A stretch of DNA of 64,000 nt from Amylostereum areolatum (taxonomy: Eukaryota > Basidiomycota > Agaricomycetes > Russulales > Stereaceae): positions 36,644 through 100,643 of the forward strand of contig SAXG01000110.1 in the NCBI GenBank assembly GCA_012932865.1, given 5' to 3'. Shown here piece after piece: positions 45,501 to 56,932 of the stretch. The notes below the pieces were generated by a model. It did not search any database, was not told where the DNA came from, and worked only from the letters and a program-made list of their open reading frames with translations. Position 1 is the first letter of the stretch; the number at the start of each line of letters is the position of its first letter. Made by a program: the position numbers and the translations under genes.

Positions 45501-47462
45501 AGATATTGACGCCCCAGGTTCCTCCACTTGACAATGCATGCGCGTTTTGGGTCCGGGGCGTTTGGGGCGCTTATTACGATGAAATCCGAGGATTCAAGGA
45601 ATGTACGTGCAGGGTTCAGAACGATATCGGAAACAGATATACGATATGGAACGCGGTAGGGAGCATGCTTGATGTGTTTTGGCCGAGCTGAAGGTGCAAG
45701 GCACGAACGAATAGTGAAAGCTCCGAGTCGATGGTAGGTTGACTATTACGGAGATATTTACCAATAATGACTCGCAGGAGGCTTTGGCATGTACTCCCAA
45801 GTTCGAGTTCTAGTCCTTATTGTCGGTATCGTTCTTGTTTTCTATCAGCATTAAAAATTCACAGGTTCTGTATATCGCCTAGTCGATTATGATCGCTGTA
45901 CTCCATAACCATCGACGAAGCATAGTACATATCATCTTGTGGAAGATATGTCGGCTTCTACCAGGTGCGCGCCTAGTGGTGCTGCCCTCGAAATCCCACC
46001 CTGTCTGAGTATAAGTAAGTATGAGGTCGACACCTGTCGGCATCTCGCGGGATTGAGGGCGGACGGCGCCTGTGATCAAATCGAGAGTCCGAAGAACGGA
46101 TTCAACATTGCCTTGGGTTGGCGCCTTCAAGCTTCAAGCCTCAAGGTTTGGAAAGGCTATTTTTACCGCCGGGTAGGGCCCGCGACAGCGATCTCCTGAG
46201 TCTGCCGACTTCACGTGCGAACTTAAGCACGCCAGATGCCGGCGGCGTATGATACAGTGCCGGACAGCCAAAGTCGACAAGTCCAGTAGCGCCCTGAAGA
46301 ATGGGTATTTCGATGAGATAATTTCAGATTCTTGATCGGAGAAGCGAAAGGAGTCCAAAAACACACCTCCGAAGTTTTTCCCACGACATTTTGGATTCGG
46401 CCAATTTTCTGGGTCTATTTTGCGGGCTTCTTATGGGCCTGGAGCATGCCCGCAAGGGGTCAAATAAAGCGTCAGATTGTCCGGTCATGGGATTACAGCC
46501 AAACAGACATCAGATCTGCTGGAAATCAGAAATGCGATCAGGATGTCAACGAAGCGGACGAGGATTACCTAAGAGCTGCTCGGCATCCCGGCAGCGGACC
46601 TTCCGGCAGTGCCCGTGCCTGAGCAGCCATCATTTTATTGCCGGGAAAATACACTATATATTATTTTAATTTCAACAGATCTGCAACCAGCTCACCAAAC
46701 GGAGTCGATTGGTGATTTTTGCGTGATTTTAGGCGCTAAAACAGGGATGCGGCCAATTTTTGGGGGTCCCAAAATCCTAAAGCGTATTCTAGAGGCCACA
46801 GCTCAACGGGATTTACTCCGTCGATGTACTGGATCATGTACAAATCGTTTCGAAACGTTTCCGCGGGTTTCCGAGGGGGCCGAACAAACTTGTCGACTTT
46901 GGCTGTCCGGCACTGTACGCCACCCCCCCGCGCCTAATATAAATGGTAGTTAACAACTTGCCGCCGCATGGCCCGTATGTACCAGAGACCTAAGATAAGG
47001 CACGTTTGTCGACCGGATCGGTGCTGCTTGTTCTGGGGAAAGGGAAGCGGGTTTCGATTGGGTTTCGGAGACAACCTTGTCAAGAATACGATCGAAGTTC
47101 TTGGACCGAGCGGTCTTGTTGTGACCCCTCCCGTCCAATCTCACAGCATTCAAAACCGGTGCCTGCAACATTGCCTCTACACATGCGTGAATCCGATCGC
47201 CTTCGGCGGTCCTGCGGTGAATATGTGTGGGCGGGTCTGGGAGCGTTATTTGAGTGGGGGGGGGGGGGGGGGGGGGCAGAAATCTTCTGGGAGATGTGAA
47301 TTGGTCATTCTGTTCTAGAAAAGGGAGCTGGACGCGGCGGCGAGACTCGAGACTCGAGTAGAGCGGGAAGTGGAAAAGGGATCGATTCGACATTAGACAA
47401 GAAATTGCTAGATGAAACCTGATACAACCCGCAGGAGGCTATGAGTGACGAATCCCCGGGAT
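42563..47462. other. Long gene-poor region
   Basis: No confident gene. Minus-strand pieces near 44010-44284 (RFYIPVIGYTVNLLL) look like another membrane exon without a complete gene. A microsatellite-like GGAGAT run lies near 42744-42770, and a 21-G run at 47256-47276. Confidence 0.35.
47256..47276. repeat. Homopolymer tract, 21 G
   Basis: Uninterrupted G run on the plus strand, the longest homopolymer in the window; about 190 bp from family M member 6. Confidence 0.9.
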
Positions 47463-48072
47463 CTACCCCCTCTGCGTCGTGGAGTGCTCAAAAGGGACGG
47501 TGGGCGTCTCGACGGGATAGCGACCATCGAGCCGCACCACGACCCTATCGAGCTCTTGAAGGGCTATTCCCGTCCCGGCGTCGGTGCGAGGCAGGGCCCT
47601 CGACATCATCCTTCCCTGCAGTACCGCGTGGATTAGAGCTGCACGCGTCTCGCTTCTTTCCAAGCGGTGTTCGTGATATCGACCGAGAACGCGAGAAATG
47701 CGATATCGCCCGATGATAACGCGGAACATCGAGGGCGGGTGGTTGTCGACATCTATCTCGTTGATCAGACGGAGCAAGAGCATGGACAAGCGACTCCGAA
47801 GCATACCTTCAAGGACCCTCTGGACCAGGCGCTTTATCCCTTGAGACCCTAGGAGCCAAACAAGGAACGCAACGACTGTGATCCACGCGTCAGTCACACA
47901 AGACGATGATGGAAGGGGGGATGAGACCGAGGCTGACGGGCAACGCGACCATGATGATCCGCGTTGTCGAGGTCGTATGAGGGACGTCGAGCCCTTCCGC
48001 TGTGGGCGAAAGCTCTGTTTGAAACCCCTCCATGAACGTGGTGTATGATACAGCAACGGTTGCGGGAATCAT
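47463..48072 (-). CDS. Small membrane protein, family M member 6
   Basis: Function unknown. Exons 48072-47928, 47875-47807 and 47752-47463 give 167 residues, both introns phase 1. GLDVPHTTSTTRIIMVALP leads into the membrane segment SLVVAFLVWLLGSQG across the first junction. QRVLED at the second junction corresponds to RICKD and RLVQD in other members. The tail starts VDNHPPSMFRVIIGRY, comparable to IDIARAPVILREVITRR at 36741, and continues charged. No signal peptide seen. Confidence 0.62.
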
Positions 48073-48970
48073 CAGGTATAGGGAGGGTCACCCACAGATG
48101 AAGGAGGCGTATCTGTCTTCGTATTGGAGGATCGGGGTTTTTTATGCTTTGGACAACGGATTACGCCAAAGTCAGTCGGAATTTTTCGTGCTCAGAACGA
48201 ATTTTCACCTACGTACACTCTGGGTGATCCGAGGAAATGATTCTAGAAGCATTACAGCCAGTACACGCGCGATTTGCCGATTCTAGCGGTTCTGTTGAAA
48301 GTAAGAGGATCCCTCGGATGGCTTCGGCAGTGACCATGAGGTACTGCCCGCGCATAGCGCATATGACTCGCTAAGTCATACAAATGATATAAGCTCTTGG
48401 AAAGGAAGGACATATTCCTACGCAGACCTCGCTCACGAAGACGAAAGGGGACAAGCGGGGAGTTACGCAGCCAATCGCTGGTTAAGATGGAGTTGCTGCT
48501 CGTTGAGAGCGGAAACAGGAGCGCTGGGTCACGAGAAAGCTACGAATAAAGTGAGTTGCATGGAGAGCATTGTGAGAGATGCAGCATGTACCAGCCTAAG
48601 CGAAGGGAATGTTGCGACGAAATCCATCGACGGTCGAATGGCTAGTGAGTCAGAGACAAATATACGAATGGCTATTCGTACGTGGTGGGCGTACTGATGG
48701 CAAGTCTATTGGAGGAGTTGGGAAATGCGATTTTCGAGAACTTCTCATGGCGCCAAATGTATCCCTCGTCCTCCCATTTCCTCCGGCCCCGAAGTTCAGC
48801 ATTTTCCTTGACGATTGGACGAATCCACGCCTCACACGAAGTAACCTGGACGCGTTCTGTGACAACAAGGGTCCAACGTAGGGCCTATGGAAGAGAAGAC
48901 GGAGTCGCTGTGGGAGTTACAAGGTTTGTCAGCTCTTCCCCTCTATGATTCGTCAAAGAGACATGGATTT

Positions 48971-49034
48971 TCACCCCAGTAGGATCCGAACCGCGCATCC
49001 CCCTGTTACGAGCCAACTAGACGTCAAACGAGGA
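48971..49034 (-). other. tRNA-like sequence with A and B boxes (SINE or tRNA relic)
   Basis: On the minus strand it runs from TCCTCGTTTGACG through TAGTTGG (A-box-like) and CTCGTAAC to GGTTCGGATCC, which matches the pol III B box GGTTCRANNCC except at one position. The ends do not pair as an acceptor stem and the anticodon stem is poor, so it is not a functional tRNA. It could be a tRNA-derived SINE head or a decayed tRNA gene. Confidence 0.35.
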
Positions 49035-50093
49035 CAGCGGTTGGGGCTGCGAACTTCGAAGTCACCGATGGTGACAGATACTTATGCATTGGTGGGAACA
49101 CCGTGCGCCCGCTAGCAAAAGCTATTCAAGACGTTGGAAGGCGGTATATAGCCACCAGCAACGCACTATTGGCCACGAGACCCGCCTCACTGGAATAACG
49201 ACCCATCATCCTTCGACGCCGCTATCGGGGCCTTCGTCGCTTTCATGCGTTGGATCGATCATCGTCCGCAGTGCCGGGAAGGAGCAACGTCGAGCTGGTG
49301 ATCAAACCCAAGTGCGGTGTCGGGCGACGTCGACGTCGAGCAGGTCACCAAGGTGCGTTGTTGACCTGAGAATGAGTTCACGGAACCTGATGAATGCTTG
49401 TGGACTGTAGACCATGAATCGATGACCTACCTGCCTCGCGAAGAGTCAAGATGAACGACGAATTCGAATAAAACTCTCACCAGCATCATTCCTTCTCGTC
49501 ATCGTCCCGTCGACATGAAGCCCAGCCCCTATAAGCCTCACCGATGCGGATGTCCCCATGTTGTCGCGGTGCATCATTTCCCAGACGATAAGAACTTGAA
49601 CGAGGGCCGGGGAGGCGACATACGCGCCAGTCTATAAAGACGTTGAGGATGGGCGAACCCAGGAGTTGCAGGGTCGAGTCTCGACAACGGCAGATTCACA
49701 GGCTTGGACTCACCATTGTTCGAGCCGTACCAAGTTGCCCAGAGTTGTTCATCATCGCCATTCATTTTCCTCCTCCGAGCTGTCCACCCGGGAACGGGCC
49801 CGTGCTTGAAGCTTAAAGCTTGAAGAGGTCGCTGAAGCCAACCCCACGCACGGAGTACATCTTCTTGACTCCCTCTTCACCTGTGTTCATTCGAACCACG
49901 TCCGAATCCCTTATCCTGGGTTTCGTTTCTATTCCGTTCGAGAGCATCGGATTTTGGCGCATCAGCGAAGATAAAGAGATGATGACCGTTGGCCCGAAAT
50001 TTTGTGTCTCCGCACGCCGCTGACTCCGATTTCCTCGTCTTCCTCCGAGGATCCTTGGTGCAATCGATCGTCCTCTCCCTGCGTCACCCTTGC

Positions 50094-50223
50094 TGAGGCT
50101 TTTTATCCCCAACACTTCGTCTCCCTATTCCTCGACAGCGTACTCTTCGTTGTATGGCAACGCTGGCTCAAAATCTTCCTTTCCCTGGCACCGATATGCC
50201 ACAACCCTCGAATGCTCCGGTGA
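50094..50223 (+). pseudogene. Partial duplicate of the family M member 7 last exon
   Basis: The frame EAFYPQHFVSLFLDSVLFVV and following WLKIFLSLAP resembles DAIFAFDIASLWSLKIFLSTAP of the gene at 50330, including shared DNA AAAATCTTCCTTTCC. It stops soon after, and I find no complete gene around it, so it is probably a tandem-duplicate remnant. Confidence 0.4.
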
Positions 50224-50329
50224 TAGCACACATGGACGCCTGACGTAGCGGCCCTACCTTGCAAGTCGGAGGTCCCCCAAAGGAATAAGCGTAGTTGACG
50301 GTTGGAGGGGTTCAAAGGGACGGGAAGAC

Positions 50330-50906
50330 ATGTACGTGCTCGTTGCTGGGCTCGGCCTTTCGGTTGTTTGGTTTCTGACTCGGAATCTGGCCACTTGTTG
50401 TTCAGACTGGTTTAGTCGGATATATGGTACAGTCTCTCCCATGCCTGCTAGGACTCTTTGTTTTGTTATGGATAGCATACAGGTGCCTCATCACCTGTGA
50501 TTTTTCAGCGGACATCGTCTAACGTGTCGGTTTGCTACTAGGAGATGCGATATTTGCCTTCGACATCGCTTCGCTTTGGTCTTTGAAAATCTTCCTTTCC
50601 ACGGCACCGGTGGATTTCTCCTGGATTCCCCAGGCCCGCACGCGTGGCGCGTTTCTCATCGAGCAGCTCCGACGACTTGGATCCAGGATTACCATTCCCA
50701 CTCCCGCTCACCTTATCCTTCCCCTTCCCCGGATCCTGCCCGTTGTTCTCCTCACTTACTATCTCGCCATCCTCAGCGACGACGGCGCCCCAGGCCTGTC
50801 GACTTTCCCCTTCAACCACTTTCTTACGGCCGAGAACCTCTCGGATCCGCCTCCTCCACAACAACATCATATTTGGCGGTCCAAGCTCGGATATATCCAA
50901 GGATAA
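50330..50906 (+). CDS. Small membrane protein, family M member 7 (tentative)
   Basis: Function unknown. Exons 50330-50426 and 50542-50906 with a phase-1 intron give 153 residues. MYVLVAGLGLSVVWFLT is hydrophobic, and SDWFSRIYG resembles the WF...R.. end of the short membrane exon in other members. The second exon is longer and has a second hydrophobic stretch (RILPVVLLTYYLAIL). An upstream exon, as in the relatives, may have been missed. Confidence 0.4.
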
Positions 50907-53900
50907 CATATGGTCGTCGCACATTTCTGGGCCTCTGGTGCGTAGCTTTCGAGTCCTGGGAGAGTGAACGCGGTTTGGCTAATCTGGACCTACAAATCAT
51001 TCCTTGCCTATTGGACTCAACCACTCGAACCCCGGTCAATCTCCAACGTCACTGCAGTATGTTAATGCATCTGAAAACAAGATCGCGTGGTCGAAATATG
51101 TTTTTGATCATCGGGTTTTGGTCGAGGTGCGTCCGGTCCTTTTGAAGCCCGCCTCAACGGCTGACCTCCACGTTTCAGAATATCTGGTCTAACATTCGGA
51201 AAAGCGGCCATTGGTCAACGTGGGAGACTTTCTAGGTATGCACGAGTCTCGATCCCGGCACCGGAAAGCAATGCAAAACTGACCAACCATGATAGGGAAC
51301 CATCCATATCCGCCTACAGAATCTTCCAACCTGCTCTCGGGAGTCATACGTCCCGCCCGATGAAACCCTGTCAAGTTTCGGTCCTCGACCCCCTCAAGAC
51401 CCAAGATCGACGCCGAGAACACTAGGAAGTCGGCATTACTCATTTGTTCGTGTGTTCGGGGCTTCCCTCCAGCTTCGACCGTGGTCTCGCCGACTGCTAC
51501 CCAACGGTATCATCAACCACGGCGGTGCTCTACTTTTTCTTAGGAAAGTCTCGATACTCTACGCCGTGTCGGGTCCGTACATCACATCAAGGCCTGGAGT
51601 GCTTTTATGGCGTTCAGAAAACATTCTCGTGGACCGTTTCCTTGAGATGGTCGGGCATATACGCGATATGACCAAAACCGTGCGTCCTGTATCTCCGCAT
51701 ACTGGTCACGTTCTGCGAACTGGACTTCGAGATGGCCTGGAGCGCGGGTCAGGGTCGCGGTAGCGTGTGGGATTATGTGACAATGTAAAAGGGGGGACGG
51801 TGTAACATGTACGAATACGAGCGGTAGGCGTTTGGCTTGACTGAATGGATAACAGATCGATTTTTATCCTCTTGTGAACGTCAAAGGGCTGTAGGTTTGA
51901 TAAGGTTCACTGATGACATGGCTAGCGCAAGGCGTGGCGGGCGTGGGGGAAATATATGGCCCTCTAGGAAAGTCCCAGGAAGCCACTCATCGGACGCCAT
52001 GGTCCTTCCGGACGCTAGGTGTATCAATATCAACGGATGTGAGTAGCGTACAAAACGGGCTTAAGCACACTACGCTCACACGAGTATACAGAGAGAACAA
52101 TCATGCCGGGGCACCCGGCGTTTGTTTCGGGATCCACGCAAGGTGGCAAAAAAGGCGCCACGAGGATTATCTAGTAAACAACGATGGATACATTCCTGCG
52201 ATAAGTCCGAAAATGCTAGGGACGAGGGATGAGATTTATAGTGGTCCTCGTTATGGATGCAACGTGCCTTTGCATTCCTGTACGATGGGGAAGTACGAGC
52301 CGCGACAAAAGGGGGGAAAGAAAGATATCATGCCTCGCGGTATGCGCTATTGAAAGACGCTAAAGACGCAGGAGAAAGGCTCGAGATGGCGATGGCGGAT
52401 AGCAGAGCTAGCGAAGGGGTTATGCAATAATCGAGGAAGTCGGAGAAGAGGGGGCAGTTGCAGGAGTGAAACATACCGGTGCTCGATGGAAAAGGGGCGA
52501 CGACGGCTGTGAGTACGACAGGCTGAAGATGTTGGACACACGGGATGTGTCGTGCGGCAATATCGGCGGCGGCGACGGCCACCGAAGGAGGGGGAATGGC
52601 GTGCTGAAGTGGAGGATGAATTGCACGATATGAACTGTACACAGAGTTCTTGTTGACCGTGAGGTTACGTTGAACCGGTGAGACGCGATGAGAAGGGGGG
52701 GTGAGATGGAATTGTAAGTCTCGTCGGTTTGACCCCCACCAATTTGAGGCGGAGCTCGTTCAGAGACGCTCTCGCGAGTTGACGCGGCCAGATGTGAAAT
52801 TCTGGGTATGCGGCTTGGATCTAGTCTACTTTCACTACCGATAGCCTTGTCGAGAGTTCGGCCAGCCGGTGGTCGGCATATCATGTGACTGCCTTTTTCA
52901 GACACCGCCCGCCCTGCCCGCTAACAGGATAAGTCCTGCAAACATAATCTATCTTTTCTCACTCTCGTCCCTCTGCATCAGTATCTACGGCACCGTTTTA
53001 AATCCAACAAGGGCGTGCATCGCTACTTCCGGGTCAGGATTCTCGTCAGTAGAATCAGGATGCCGTTGGTAAGTTCCCTTCATTTGTATCATCGTATGCA
53101 TTCATGATCCCGCGCCGCTGTTTCCTCATCTCCTAATTGCTGAACGCGTAACATTTGCACCACCCCCCTCTGGTACTTGCTCGTTTGTCACATCATTTTG
53201 ATCCTCGTGCAATCATGCTACGTCTACCTTCTCCTCCAGCCACCAACCTCAAATCCTGTCCGCCTCCCTTGTGTGACTCCGTCGACATTGGACCTACTTG
53301 TTCCAACCCGCAAAGACCCTCTTCCAACAAACTTCGAAGACAACCCTTGGCGCGGACCATCACGAGCTCATGACGTATGCTCGCGCGCAGGAAACAATTG
53401 AGCAGATCTTCGGCATCGAGAAGGACTACCCCGCGCTCTACCACGCGAACTTATCCCCGAGTCTCTCGACAGACCGCTCCCCCCGAAATGTGCGTAAATC
53501 CTTGTTTCTCCTTCCACATTGCTCCCTCCCAACTTATCTGTAGCCGAATCGAAAGTCCCCGCCGTTCAATTTCCTTGCAAACATCCGGCCTTCAAGCTTC
53601 AAGCTTCAGGATTCGAGGTCTCGGCCTCTACTAATTTAGTGGCATCTGTCGCTGTCCCCTTCGGCTACCTACCACACGATACCTCAGTTTATCGTGCAGA
53701 CTGCCAACGTTCAACCCGCTGTAGACACCACCTGTACTATAGATATTTATTTTATCATATTTTATCATATTTTATCATATACAAGTTATTGTTTGGATAA
53801 GCTTCGACATTTCGTGAGAAGTTCGGCAAAGCTCGGCTGGCCGAACTCTCGACAAGGACGCGCGAGTGATAGCAGACGTCTGATGAGAGGATCCCGAGGT

Positions 53901-55070
53901 ACGAGGGTTGACTCCATCGACGTCTGCTTTAGGAGACTACTTGGATCGCACGTTCATACCGGAAAGACTGGCTCCTAGTATACCGCTCGTGAGGCATTCC
54001 ATTAACACCAAATTGGGCATCCGGAAGTTCAATGAGAAATGTGGCGCAGCAGAAGGGTGGGAGACGATAAGGGCCAGGTCGCAAGAGTGCGAAAAGAAAG
54101 CATGGACGGTTCCCTGAACAAGGATCAGTAATCGGTTATTGTATACGAGAACATGATCGCGTACCAGTCTTTCCAATTCCTCTTTCGCCCCACTACAGCG
54201 TATGCAGGCGATGAACGTAGCGTCCCCTAGGTTATGGGATGCCCAGTCGTGGTATTGAAGGCGCTGAGCCTTGTCGGTCAAAGCGGTGAATCCTATATGA
54301 ACCCCAAATGACGAGAGGTACCCTGAACAGCACAAGGACAATGACGAGCCGTCACTCACCAAGCCCCGCCATGTGATCAGTGTGCCATCCCTATTTTCTC
54401 TCCTAGCTCGCACACTGAATCGTAAAAGTGGATAGCTGGACATGTCGGCCGGGATTTCACGGAGCTGCCGCAAAGCATAGAGTTTTTTTGCTCTTCTGCT
54501 CCCACTAACCTTTCGTCACCGTTCTTCTTCAAAGACCAGGGTACTAGCCTTGGATTAATTGTGATACCCCGTCGGCGTTCATGGGGGTTCCGAAACGCGT
54601 CGGTGGCGGCGTGCTTCGTGATGGACTGTATGCCCATGGAAATTGAACGCGCCGTCGCCCTCTCGTTCCTCTTCCTCAAAGACCATGGTATATCTTCAAA
54701 CACATCGGATGACAACAGCAGAAAGCTACGGTACCACAGCTCGTCGAAGGAAACCCGAGGCAAACGGAACCAGTGAGTAGAGCCCATTCAGTGACATTGT
54801 CTGATATATGTGATGCACCCGACGTTGACAAAGGCCCTTTCGAAACGGGTCACCCGCGCCCGCCCTCATTCTGACCACCGCCCGTTTCCAACAGTCTGCC
54901 CGCGCTGGCGGAGGACTCGCCCGCACCGTGTAATACGGAGTATGTGTGAGGGGCGACTCAATGGCCCGGATCGTTGATAGAGAACACTGTCCAGTCCGGC
55001 CGTACTGTTTGATACGCCTCGTGGAGGAGCCGTCTTAGGAGTCCTCCCCGATGTTTCCTTCGATGTGGCT
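50907..55070. other. Gene-poor region before retrotransposon 2
   Basis: No confident gene. Plus-strand 53298-53490 encodes a coding-looking piece (HELMTYARAQETIEQIFGIE) without a start or a clear continuation, perhaps an exon of a decayed gene. Minus-strand frames at 53937-54787 are open but unrecognised. The last ~70 bp (TCCGGCCGTAC, TCGATGTGGCTGCACG) resemble units of the minisatellite found beyond the element. Confidence 0.35.
53751..53780. repeat. Three perfect copies of TTTATCATAT
   Basis: 10-bp unit repeated three times in an A/T-rich stretch. No associated gene. Confidence 0.9.
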
Positions 55071-55075
55071 GCACG
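55071..55075. repeat. Target site duplication GCACG, left copy
   Basis: GCACG directly precedes the 5' LTR; the same five bases follow the 3' LTR at 62687-62691. Five-bp duplications are typical of Ty3/gypsy integrases. Confidence 0.92.
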
Positions 55076-55495
55076 TGTCACGGATCGCTCCATTTCTCTC
55101 TTCGTTTGCAGACCTCGTACACGCGACGTGTCACGGCACATGACTTTCCCTTGCATCACATGCTTCAACGACGTCATTGCCCGGACTTCCGAGCGGGGTT
55201 CCGCATCCTTATCTATGACATCATTGCTCCGGACCTTCGTCCTCCGCCCCATGACTCCTTCCTTATTGTTCCCCCCGCTCGCACCACTATCGCATCGCAT
55301 TGCACCATCATACCCACTCGTATATAAGGACAGTATTTCTTCTCCCTTTTCCCTAGACTGTCCATCTCGTCATACGGTACTGTAGCGCACGTTGCACTAC
55401 CCTAGACCCCGGCACTCTCGAATCTATCTTCTTCTCGCTCCTCTCATCGTCGTGACTTAGGCGGTTCATCGGTCTCATAAACTGTGTTTCTGATA
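55076..55495 (+). repeat. 5' LTR of retrotransposon 2
   Basis: 420 bp, begins TGTCACGGATCG. The end reads CTGATA where the 3' LTR has CTGACA, so the terminal CA is mutated to TA. Contains the TATA box. Confidence 0.95.
55321..55329 (+). promoter_or_regulatory. TATA box in LTR 2
   Basis: TATATAAGG inside the 5' LTR, conserved in the 3' LTR (62512-62520) and matching the box in retrotransposon 1. Confidence 0.55.
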
Positions 55496-55567
55496 CCTGG
55501 ACAGTCTACCCCTACGCCTACCTCGCACCCCTCTCTCCATCTACCTCTGCCGTCTCTACGACGTTAA

Positions 55568-56464
55568 AAAACTCCCACCACGGACCTCCCGAACGCACCG
55601 GTTTTCCTCCCGTTCAACGGAAAGCCGATCACCCCCCGCGACGACGCACCACTCCCCTACCCTTGGTCCGACGCCGTCACCGTCAACTGCCTCGTCCCCG
55701 TACAGAACCTCTGCAAGAAAGATCCCTGGACCGCGCACGGCCTCAACTTCCGCATCTTCGAGTGGAGGTGGCACAAGGACCACGGTACTGTCGTCCTCGC
55801 CCTATACGTCCGGATCACTACGTGCATCAACGTAGATCTCGAACGCCTTGAATTCACCCTCCACGCCCCCACCTACCACACATACCTCATCCAGGACGCC
55901 CCCAACCCGATCCTCCAAACCAGTTTCACCTCCGTCTCCCAGTTTAACCGCCGGACCCCCGAATCCACCCCGCCACCAGTCCTCCGTCCCACCATCAAGG
56001 GTAAGACCCTTCGTCGCCGCCACCAGGAACATAAGATCCGCCAGGCAGTAAAAGCCGGCTACCTCACCAAGAAACTCCTCGGCCGTCGCCCCATCGCGGC
56101 GGACTTCTTCTAGACCATCATCACGTCCTCCACAGCCCCTCGTCCCCCCACTCCGAACCTCCCCCCAGGCATTTTTCGAGACTACTGTCCCGAAGAATAC
56201 TATATCCTCACCTCGCAGCAGGCTAAGGAATCCGTACGTTGGCTGCACGACGAACCAAACCGGCAACGTCGAGACTGGTACTTCGACGACCGCGACGAAC
56301 AACCCTACGTTGAAGACTCGGATTTCACCACCGCTGCGGACGTTCTACAGCGCTTCCTGAACCCCCCTCCGACCAACTCGCCCCCACCCCGTCGACGTAC
56401 TGTAGTCGAAGTCCCAGAAGGGATCAACCACAATGACACAACTGGGAAGTGGTACGCCTGTTAA
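55568..56464 (+). pseudogene. Upstream ORF of retrotransposon 2, with an in-frame amber stop
   Basis: Not recognised. A frame open from 55568 to TAA at 56462-56464 is broken only by TAG at 56111-56113 and lacks an ATG near its start. Parts look clearly protein-like: NGKPITPRDDAPLPYPWSDA, KKDPWTAHGLNFRIFEWRWH, and downstream of the stop RDYCPEEYYILTSQQAKESV and RRDWYFDDRDEQPYVEDSDF. TAG could derive from CAG by C to T, the same change type that separates the LTRs. It occupies the same place as the ORF at 3596-3997 of element 1. Confidence 0.5.
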
Positions 56465-56932
56465 GGACGGTCCTTATCACGTGACAAGCGGCTCAGGCTA
56501 CAGTACTCTTATGTGTGAGAGGTGGGATCAGGTGATCCAGACGTCTCGGTTGCGCGAAGGTTAGAGTCGATAAGCGAAGCAGTAAGTATTCACGGAATAC
56601 TTAGGCGAGCTTTCGACTTTAGTTTTGGATTCTCTTTAGTAGACTTAAGAGGAGGTTCTTTAGTTAGAACAGTCCTGTATTTACAAAGAGAACGAGCTGA
56701 GGAATGGCTCGTTCGATGAGCCTCCTTTTATAAGAAAGGAGGTCGAGTAAATATATGTACATTGAGCGACGGTCGCATCAAGTATCTACGGGAATAAGAC
56801 TGTGGCACCGTCGCGGCTATGCCGTTGAGACGGTGACGATCTGTGGCACTGTCGTTGTCGCGTCGTTGAGACGGTTACGAACTGGGGCACAGTCGTAATC
56901 CGTCGTTTAGCGACGTCCTTCCTAGTAAGGCA
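56465..56932 (+). other. Leader region before gag of retrotransposon 2
   Basis: No ORF of note. It includes two diverged tandem units around 56801-56915 sharing GTGGCAC(C/T)GTCG and CGTTGAGACGGT, possibly a packaging or dimerisation region; that role is speculation. Confidence 0.4.

Larger units (their letters stand above)
48073..50329. other. Gene-poor region
   Basis: No complete gene. Contains a tRNA-like sequence (48971-49034) and, near its end, a duplicated fragment of the gene at 50330 (50094-50223). Confidence 0.35.

Noticed and set aside
48971..49034. Functional tRNA gene
   Set aside because: No acceptor-stem pairing and a weak anticodon stem; kept only as a tRNA-like relic.
53298..53490. 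Conserved gene fragment (HELMTYARAQETIEQ)
   Set aside because: Looks coding, but no start, no clear neighbouring exons and no family I can name; mentioned only in the regional note.
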